Shown: in pieces, positions 56,334-64,000 of the stretch
How positions within the stretch are numbered: position 1 is the stretch's first letter
Layout: each line of letters opens with the position of its first letter
Assembly: GCA_035048495.1 (NCBI GenBank)
Contig: CM068549.1
Coordinates: 16,401,103-16,465,102 of the forward strand
Origin: Euptelea pleiosperma
Taxonomy: Eukaryota; Streptophyta; Magnoliopsida; Ranunculales; Eupteleaceae
Length of the DNA stretch: 64,000 nt
Direction: 5' to 3'
The notes under the pieces: generated by a model
What the model saw: only the letters and a program-made list of their open reading frames with translations
Databases searched by the model: none
Told to the model about the DNA's origin: nothing
Made by a program: the position numbers and the translations under genes

Positions 56334-59300
56334 TTTTTTTATAAGTATAAAAGCTTTATTAGATAGGGACTTTTAGAGGCTAAGGTAGCCTACCAAAAGC
56401 CACAAAGAATTACAAAGAAAACCAAAACAACAATTAAAAAAGTAAACAACACCAATCATCTCCCTCCACTAATCCCTCTCCATACTAACCAACTCTGACC
56501 ATTTAAAAGCGATATCTTAAAGTAAAATGCCTTTTCCTTCTTCATACAACTTCACCCAGAAATAAACCAACGCTTTGATCTCAAAAGTAATCTGCTCCAT
56601 TCGCAAACTTTTACTTTCAAACACCCTATTATTCCCTCTCCCTCCACACGCCCCATAAAACCGCTAATGGTGTCAACGCCCACATTCTTCTTCTAAGTCT
56701 TTCGATCCCCTTCCCTTTCCATGTCAAGAATAATTCCTTAGTCGATTTAGGAGCTACCCAGTACACTCCAAACTCCCTAAGTACCTCTGTCCAGATGAGC
56801 CATGTACTTTTACAATGTAAAAATAAATGATCCACTAATTCTCCACTTAGCAAGCAAAGGGGACAATGGTCCAGTACTCTTACTCCTCTTTTCCAAAGGA
56901 AATTCATAGTTTGAAGCCTCCCACGCACTGCACACCACGCTAGAAATCTCACTTTGGATGGAGCTCTACATCCCCAAACACTTTACTGGAAACTCATCTG
57001 TCCCCTCAGCCCTATCAAAAGCATTGTAAAATGAATGAACAGAAAATTTACCGTTACCGTCGAAAGTCCACCATCTAGAATCATTTTGCGAACTGATGAT
57101 AGGTCTTTCTCCCACCTTACTCATGAGAGCCTCCACACGTGGATTCTCCCACTCATAAAGCTGCCAACGAAAGCCTAACTACTCCCAAACTAGTTGACCG
57201 TCAATTGCAACCTGCATCTCATTTACAGAAGTAGATTTCTTATCTGAAATAAGAAAGAGATCATGAAATTATGTTTTAAGGCTATCCTCCATACACCATC
57301 TATCCTCCCAAAATAAAACTTAATTCCCTATACCCACTTTAAACATCACTCCCTCTTCGAATTTATGTAATCTATTCATGATGCCCCTCCACACTCCGCA
57401 CCCATATGATCCTCTCGTTCTACCACTCCTCCACCCCATAAAACATTCCCCATACTTACCCACTTTCACCCTACGCCACAAACTATCCCTCTCAACCCCA
57501 AACCTCCATAATCATTCTCCTTTCAATGCCTTATTCATCCCTCGTAAGTCTCTCACACCTAACCCACCTCTCTCTTTCGATCTCATAACCACCCTCCATC
57601 TAACCAAACTAATCTTCCGCCCATCTCCTTTGCCACTCTACAGGAAATCTCTCATCAATCTAATAATTTTCTTTTCCATACTTACTGGCATAGTATAAAG
57701 AGACATATAATATATCGGCATACTAGATAGAGTACTCTTGATAAGCACTAATCTCCCACCTTTCGACAAAAACCTAGCTTTCCACCTAGCTAGTCTACTT
57801 TCTATCCTTTCAATCACATGATCCCAAATAGCCTTGCTCTTATAACTCGCCTCCAAAGGCAAACCAAGATACTTAGTTGGGAGATGTCCCACCTTACACC
57901 CTAATATAGACGCTGCATCGCTAAGACCCTCGGTCTCACCAACTCCAAAGACCTCTGATTTTTCTAGATTTATATGCAACCCAGATACTGCCTCGAAACA
58001 ACATAACACGCATTTAAGAAAAATAGAATCTACCCTCCCACCTTCGAAGAACAAGATTGTGTCATCAGCAAACTGAAAATGAGAGATCAACAAACTGCTC
58101 ATGCCCACCTTAAAACCCTCCAACAACCCTACCTCATTCATTTTTTTCATCATACGACTTAAAACTTCCACTACCAACACAAACAGAAAAGGTGACAATG
58201 GGTCCAATTGCCTTAGGCCCCTCGAACTCCTGAAATAACCTGCTGGAGATCTATTTACCATCACCGAAAAGGAGGTCGTGGTATTTCCTAATCCATCCTC
58301 GCCATTTGACCCCAAAACCCATACGCCATTAATTCAACTTCATTCACTCTAGTCGTCGTACCCGTTGTAAGTAAACTATTCTGACCAATCATCTTGTCTG
58401 TGACTTCTGATATAAATCTCTGAATTTTTCCCTCCCGGCCCTCCAACATGTTGATCATCGGCCTATTGATTGAATGTTCTTCATCCCCCGTTACAATTCT
58501 GTTATTGTCACTAACTTCCTCGCTTTCATTTTTTCCCTGTTCTAATTTTTCTCTCTCATTCCAAGAACTATGCTGAGATGTTAGATCATTCTCAATCCCA
58601 TCTGAACCTTGATCACACGTACTCCCGATCTGTTTCACTTCGTCTATACCTGCCACATCACTTTTGCCTTGCTCGCTTACCTCCTCTATCCCTACCTCTA
58701 CTAATTCGGTTTCTATATTGTTCTTCATCGTATCTTATTTTTCTTGAATAAATCTCGATCTTCCTTGTTCTTTTCCTGTTGCTCTTTCGTCGTCAGTTCC
58801 TTGTCCGTAACCTGTTTCCCTTTCGCCACTTGTTGCTTTTCCATTTCTGTTCCTCTATCATCATCTTTACTCCTCTCACTCTCCATATATGACTGATCGA
58901 ACGACTCATCCATTGAAGTTGACTCTACCTCACAACCCATACCATCCGATGACTCCCCTCTCTCAAATATGTTTGACCCAATCAAACCCCTCGCTCTGCC
59001 CTCTCTCATTCTATCCCCTTGATTCTCATTAGAATGCCACCTACTTCCTGAACCTAACACCCCAATCCCACCTAATTGGGCCTGCAACCTGAATGTATCC
59101 ATTAAGGAACTATCAGACTCTCTACTCTCGACAACCTTCAACCCTACCCTGCTCATACCCAAATCCAGATCCCTAGAGTACAACTCTTGGGCTTTGTTAA
59201 CCACAACCGACCCCCGGCCCAATCCCCTCAAACCCAATGTTATTAGACACCTACAGGCCCACCCCTACTCCTTTCCCATAATCCATGTCACCGTTGAGTT

Positions 59301-61191
59301 GGTTAGAGTGTGTCGCAAATTTACCAATTATATCATTTCCATTTGTATCATAATAACAGACTTCTTTGTTAGGTCTATTAATGGCTAAATCTTGACCACA
59401 TCTTCCAACTTGATCTTGAATAGAGTCCACTTGGCCCTACCATGTAGATTTAGAATTATTTCTTGTCATAATGACCTCTTTCTCCACGCTACCCTTTTCT
59501 AATTCTTTCTTTCTCAACATTATATTCATATCTTCATTTAGGTTCTCAATTTCAATTATCCCAGCTGTCACCTTGCCATTTAAGGGAACTTTCTCACATA
59601 ACACGCTACGTTCTCTAGCAATCGCGGCAATCTCGGCATTCGACCGCTGAACAACGACTCCATCCCCCATTATACGCTGATTCTTGTCATCCCCAACCTT
59701 CAAACCATTGCCATTACTGGACCTTTGAAGCTCGACTTCTTCTAAATCTGTCCAATCTTCCACCGATTGAACAATCGCCATTCTCAATTTGTATAGAGCA
59801 CCTCGATCATGAATCACTACTCCGCTTGGAACTTGGAGCTCCCCTCCCCTCACTTTGATCCTTGCAAAGCTAACATTCCTCAAATCTTCAGTGATTTTGT
59901 GCACCTCGATAAGGCCTCCTGCGAGCGACCCTATCTGCTTGAATACATTGAAACTCCAGAGATGCAGCGGAAGGCCCAGCAAATCCACCCACGAGGAAGA
60001 CTCAGAATTCCCAATCGTTTCCGCTCCTGCGCCCAGCCACCATCTCGGAATGTGCACAGATCTGACCCAACCGGATTGGCCCTGTACTACACACCTTCTC
60101 TAACTGGGCATAATTTTCAGCAAAAAGATTCATTGATACGGCCTAAACTGAATGAGCTCCATCCTTTTTATCAATCCCATTATTCCTCTAAGCACCTTAC
60201 CAATGTCTTCCCAATTCGTGTTCGGGTCGGAAGCATAACAAATAGTAGCTAATCTCCATCGTCCAAGGGAAGCAACCCCATCCCCATAGTACTTTGTTTC
60301 CACCCAATGATATTCTCCATTTCTGACCACCCTGCTAGATATGGCATTCGATCCATACCCAAAGTTTCGATTAATCTCATTCCGTTCATACTCCTGCATG
60401 GGTGTATTCACGGTCTTTTGCGGCAAAGCAGCACCCTCTACTTTGCCTCTTTCCTTGCGTCCTTTCACCAAACCAACTTCCTCCAGCATACATGCAAACT
60501 GAAATCCATCTAGCATTTCTCCACCCCTCTCGAAATGCAGATGATGCTATTACGGCCTTTCACCACAACCTCAGTTAAACAAAAGAAACTCACACCCTTA
60601 TTGCTGCGGATCTCTCCTATCCATGATCTACCTTCAATCGTTTTCTTTCCCCAAAGTGAAATACTGGGTTTACTATCTGCTATAGACTTTAGGACACCTA
60701 TCAACCAAAGAGAAACCTTGTGCGGTATAATCATCACTGCTTCCCCGTTTCTCCTTTCCTCCAATATCCAATAACATCTTCTATTCCCAGCCCACACTAC
60801 CTTGATAGAAAACTTCTTAGCTTCAATCTGAACTTGATCCTCCATTTGATCAGCCCAAATAATTCTCCAAATTGCACCCTCTAAACTCTTGAATGACCAT
60901 GCTTGGATAAAAAATTCATATTATTCAACTACCTTAAATCCTTCTGTGACACATGCATCTCATAAATCTGAATCTCTGATCTGTAAGAACCTGATCTATC
61001 AACCTCTCTTTCTTTCACAGCTCATCTCTTCTCAATCTACGATGAAGAATTCATTTCCACTAGAAAGCTTGTGTCCAATGAGAAAACCCATGCTGGAACT
61101 GTGGATGATAAAACTCTAATCTTAAAATAACATTGTTGGGCGAGTGGCTAAAAGCATCCCTCTTTAAAGGGTAGACTTAACAGGTTGCAAT
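56334..61191 (-). mobile_element. L1-type LINE, nearly full length but internally deleted
   Basis: 4858 bp between perfect 16-bp TSDs CTAACTCATATAACCT (56318-56333 and 61192-61207); a T-run at 56333-56340 is the tail. From its 5' end (right): ORF1 with a DUF4283-like nucleic-acid-binding region (WVDLLGLPLHLWS at about 59980, ARIKVRGGE) and an acidic/basic tail to about 58290; then ORF2 from inside RT (GLRQLDPLSPFLF, FADDTILFF near 58060, GLPLEASYKS) and zf-RVT (CPLCLLSGELVDHLFLHC near 56860). The whole endonuclease and the RT N-terminus are missing: ORF1 runs straight into RT near 58290. Frame breaks exist in both ORFs. It cannot be autonomous. Confidence 0.92.
59437..60845 (-). pseudogene. 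LINE ORF1 (DUF4283-like), frame-broken
   Basis: Part of the LINE above. It starts near 60845 (MEDQVQIEAKKFSIKVVW), with adjoining frames 60516-60130 and 60057-59437 that together match the usual ORF1 layout: N-terminal nucleic-acid-binding fold, WVDLLGLPLHLWSFNVF, then ARIKVRG. The frame changes near 60515 and 60100 break the product. In active L1s this protein coats the RNA. Confidence 0.7.
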
Positions 61192-61672
61192 CTAACTCAT
61201 ATAACCTCAAAAACGTCATTCTCGAGCGAAATCCAAAAATCTCATCTACTTGCCCGAAATCGTACCGCAAAGCAGAAGTCTAAATCTGACAGATTCGAGC
61301 TACTGTGAGTGTTTCGACCATTTCACACTATGAAGAATCAAATTTCTAGAATTCAGAAATATTGTCAGAAAGCTTGTGTCCAATGAGAAAACCCATGCTG
61401 GAACTGTGGATGATAAAACTCTAATCTTAAAATAACATTGTTGGGCGAGTGGCTAAAAGCATCCCTCTTTAAAGGGTAGACTTAACAGGTTGCAATCTAA
61501 CTCATATAACCTCAAAAACGTCATTCTCGAGCGAAATCCAAAAATCTCATCTACTTGCCCGAAATCGTACCGCAAAGCAGAAGTCTAAATCTGACAGATT
61601 CGAGCTACTGTGAGTGTTTCGACCATTTCACACTATGAAGAATCAAATTTCTAGAATTCAGAAATATTGTCA
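61063..61672. repeat. Exact-looking 305-bp tandem duplication across the L1 5' junction
   Basis: GAAAGCTTGTGTCCAATGAG begins at 61063 and 61368, and the following 305 bases read the same in both units; the next unit stops after GAAAGCT at 61673. Each unit holds the last 129 bp of the L1 5' end, the TSD copy and 160 bp of flank, so the duplication postdates the L1 insertion. Confidence 0.92.
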
Positions 61673-61700
61673 GAAAGCTAACTCACAGTACTGGGCTAAG

Positions 61701-61725
61701 CCCCCCCCCCCCCCCCCCCCCCCCC
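61701..61725. repeat. Poly-C tract (25)
   Basis: An uninterrupted run of 25 C directly after the tandem duplication. Length is likely variable and sensitive to sequencing error. Confidence 0.9.
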
Positions 61726-61734
61726 TAGTACTTT

Positions 61735-61923
61735 TTAAGGTGTGATTCTAGCCATTGGGTTCAACCATTATTTTTGAGTACTAGAACCAACAATTAAAAA
61801 TCATCAAACAAGCTCATTTTTGTCTACCAAGGGGTGGGCTAAGTGGTAAGTAACAAAAATCGTGCTTCTAAACGCAATAAAGTTTCAAGCATACCTTGTT
61901 ACATCAAGACCCTTTGATTGATA
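61735..61923. mobile_element. Foldback family B copy 4, right half
   Basis: TTTTTAAGGTGTGATTCTAGCC, then CTACCAAGGGGTGGGCTAAG and GCATACCTTGTTACATCAAG ACCC end the element. The left arm is gone, replaced by the poly-C tract. Confidence 0.65.
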
Positions 61924-62418
61924 AGATACATAAGGGCCGAATATGGGTACTTAAGGACCTACATACCATGAGATATTGATTGTGTGGAATGTTTGATCAA
62001 CTTGATACACTTTGGGGCCACATGATTTAGTCACATGTTTGTTTTTAATACATAGTGTTCATCAAAATTAATACATATGCAATGTATGTTATAATATTTC
62101 ATCGTTGTTCTTCCGCTTGATATTATGCGCGTCATGTCCGAAATGCGCAGAAAACAAATGCAGCTTTAATCCTCTAATCCAACGGCAAGAGCCCCCGGTT
62201 ATATTCTATTAAAATAGTAACGGGGCCATAAAATCTTTAGCGCCCAAATCCATTACACTGCTCTTCGTCTTCCATTGTCTCTTCCCCTTCCTCAGGAGAA
62301 GAGCAACCGAATAAACGTCTTCTTCACTTCTCTCTCTCTCTCTCTCTCTCTGCAAAGAAAAAGGAAGAAAGAGGCATGGTTTCTCGTATACTGTGATTTT
62401 TACTAGAGACTAGAGAAC
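61924..62418 (+). promoter_or_regulatory. Promoter and 5' leader of the gene at 62.4 kb
   Basis: No other gene. A CT run at about 62330-62351 is typical of plant 5' leaders. A six-codon upstream frame ATGGTTTCTCGTATACTGTGA lies at 62377-62397. No clear TATA box. Confidence 0.4.
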
Positions 62419-62857
62419 ATGTGCTCCATTCTTGGAAAGGTACGTTGCCCCAAACCAACTCGAAATTGTTGAGAAATCATTAATTTGAGGAACTAATCTG
62501 GGTTTTCATGGCCGAAAAAGAAAATGAAAAAGAAAAAAAAGCCCTAGAAAATCCCTTGAGAATAATTTCTTACATTACAAAATTTTGTTGGTTAAACTTA
62601 TCAAGGCTCAGACTTATCTTTTTTTTATTGAACCATTTCTGTTCTCCTCAAATTAACCAAAAACTTTTGATTATGTGTGCTTGGTGCAGCTATGATACTG
62701 TGATCATGAGCTTAGCGGCGGATTCTCCGGTGCATTCTTCTAGCAGCGACGATTTTGCGGCATTTCTTGATGCGGAATTGGAAACAAATTCTTCAGTCGC
62801 ATCTCCAGATCGAGAAGAAGAAGAAGATGACGATGAAGATGATTTTGAACAAGAGAG
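62419..62857 (+). CDS. 5' end of an unidentified nuclear gene (acidic N-terminus), partial
   Basis: Exon 1 ends GGAAAG/GTACG at 62439; intron 62440-62689 ends TTGGTGCAG; exon 2 is 62690-62857 and ends GAGAG/GTATC. The main start is ATG at 62706 (MSLAADSPVHSSSSDDF), giving 50 complete codons plus two bases up to the donor. The peptide continues AAFLDAELETNSSVASPD and a run of Glu/Asp ending FEQER. This Ser-rich then acidic, disordered start feels familiar from conserved plant nuclear proteins, but I cannot name the family. An ATG in exon 1 (62419) opens a nine-codon frame that stops at once in exon 2, and ATGATACTGTGA precedes the main ATG, so translation may be restrained by short upstream frames. 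Later exons lie beyond 63.1 kb or outside the window. Confidence 0.6.
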
Positions 62858-63104
62858 GTATCTATTCGTACTTCAAATTCCATTCTTGAATGCAGGCAAT
62901 ACTTGTTGTCCTGTATGATAATATGAGTGAGAATTAGTCTTTGAGAATCATTGTTGAATGTTGGGCCTATATTGTGGCCATGGGCTTTTCCCAAGCTTTC
63001 GGCTGTAAACTTTTGAGACTCACAGGCCTGGTAGCATCAACTCCCCCTAGCTTGAAGAAGTCAGCATCGTTGTGTTAAGGACTTGATACTCTCATCATTC
63101 ATGC
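62858..63104 (+). other. Start of the intron after exon 2
   Basis: Intron-like sequence following GTATCTATTC; no further exon recognised before the LINE fragment. Confidence 0.4.
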
Positions 63105-64000
63105 ATTATCCCAAATGTTTGGTGGGTCGGCAACATGAATCCCATTTCGCCATTTGACTCCGTTTATATCTTCCGTCAAACCATACGTCTCCAAATCTTT
63201 TCTTACTTCCTCTATCCATGTCATTTTCGGCCTTCCTTTTTCCCTATTAAGCCTTCAACTTGCACCAATGCGCTCCTTCTCATTGGTACCGTCGTTGGGC
63301 TTTATTGCACATGCCCAAGCCATTTTAGTTGACTTTCCTGTATTTTATCACTATTGAGGCTACTCCTAGATTTCGTCGAATATGCTCATTTTTGAATTTG
63401 TCTTTTCTAACTTATTTACTCATCCATTCTGTTGTGGTTGTAATTATCTTAAAACTCTTTGTTTTTAATATTCCCTTTATAGTTCTAATTTTGCATTTGC
63501 TCCCTTTCTAGTCCCATCAATCAATACTACCATCATTTGCAAATAACATACACCAAGGGACCTCTCATGGAATATGAAGTCGATCTGTTATTAGCTAGTG
63601 CAAAGAGGTATAGAATTATGGATGATTCCTGATGCAAATCCGTTGCACCTAGAAACTCACTTGTCTCACCACTGATTGTACTCACACTAGTTACCGTTTT
63701 CGCATACATGTCCTTAATAGTGTCAATATTGTCGCTCAAGATTTCTTCTTTTTCTAATACTCACTAAATTAACTCTCTAGAAACTCTATCATATGTTTTT
63801 TATAAGTCAATAAAATCACTTGTAGATTTTTCCTCTTTTCTCGAAACTTTTTCACTAACTCTCTAAGTACAAAGATAGCATCAATAGTTGATAAGTTAAG
63901 GACTTGATATTGCTCTAAATATCAAAGTTGAGTAATTAGAAGTCCTATGTAATTATTCACATACAATCTAACAGAGGTCCAGCTTTCCGTTACACTAGGA
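63105..64000 (-). mobile_element. RTE-type LINE fragment (RT, 3' part)
   Basis: On the minus strand the frame 63739-63533 reads DTIKDMYAKTVTSVST then a damaged LHQESSIILYLFAL, corresponding to the RTE reverse-transcriptase segment where IKDMY precedes GLHQGSALSPYLF. Further 3' parts continue leftwards to CCAAATGTTTGGTGGGTCGG at about 63112, the reversed RTE tail. Stops and frameshifts throughout. It lies in the intron of the plus-strand gene and runs out of the window. Confidence 0.72.

Noticed and set aside
1..64000. tRNA, rRNA or CRISPR features
   Set aside because: No cloverleaf with a TTCGA-type T-arm, no rRNA sequence and no regularly spaced spacers were seen; the tandem repeats lack CRISPR architecture.

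Overview
This is a nuclear plant (angiosperm) window. It has AT-rich intergenic DNA, genes with GT-AG introns, group IIa WRKY transcription-factor genes, an NB-ARC/LRR-type gene, and dense nested plant transposons (CACTA, Mutator-like, PIF/Harbinger, Helitron-like, LTR, TRIM-like, L1 and RTE LINEs). Nothing prokaryotic is present. The NLR type and the foldback repeats remind me of a magnoliid tree, but that is only a guess. All coordinates were read by eye, and repeat ends may be off by a few bases unless a target-site duplication (TSD) is quoted.

Only four host genes are supported. (1) An NLR-like gene on the minus strand (8881-11926, 2 exons, 974 aa) with an LRR region but a degenerate nucleotide-binding domain. 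(2) A WRKY group IIa gene on the minus strand (20866-21986, 4 exons, 255 aa). (3) A second WRKY group IIa gene in the same orientation (37036-39114, 4 exons, 299 aa) with a canonical WRKY40-like N-terminus and W-boxes upstream; the two form a dispersed tandem pair about 15 kb apart. (4) The 5' end of a plus-strand gene at 62.3-62.9 kb that runs toward or past the window end.

Layout. 0-7 kb: a broken LTR carrying, like nested dolls, a Tourist-type MITE, an L1 fragment with a 13-bp TSD, and a 3.9-kb CACTA element (3-bp TSD TAT) that has captured exons of a GH1 beta-glucosidase gene. 7-12 kb: LTR debris, a 42-bp minisatellite and the NLR-like gene. 12-20.7 kb: foldback elements, LINE debris and a TRIM-like LTR element. 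20.8-22 kb: WRKY gene 1. 23-28.3 kb: Mutator-like foldbacks, one split by a 1.49-kb solo LTR with a 5-bp TSD, and a second solo LTR. 28.6-32.3 kb: a decayed L1. 33-36.7 kb: LINE, Ty3-type and MITE debris. 37-40.3 kb: WRKY gene 2 and its promoter. 41-53 kb: a field of foldbacks, a dead PIF/Harbinger transposon with both ORFs, Helitron-like ends, and a small tandem array built from foldback arms. 54-56 kb: a TRIM/LARD-like element. 56.3-61.2 kb: an internally deleted L1 with a 16-bp TSD, whose 5' junction lies in an exact-looking 305-bp tandem duplication. 62.3-64 kb: the start of a gene with an RTE LINE in its first coding intron.

The most unusual signal is a set of 300-500 bp long-inverted-repeat elements, several with 9-bp TSDs (Mutator-like hallmark). 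Many share one inner arm module (CCGTATGGATGTTTG, then CCCTAGGTGGACC, then ATCAGCCTGATTAG) although their outer terminal repeats differ. This looks like modular exchange of ends among non-autonomous elements.
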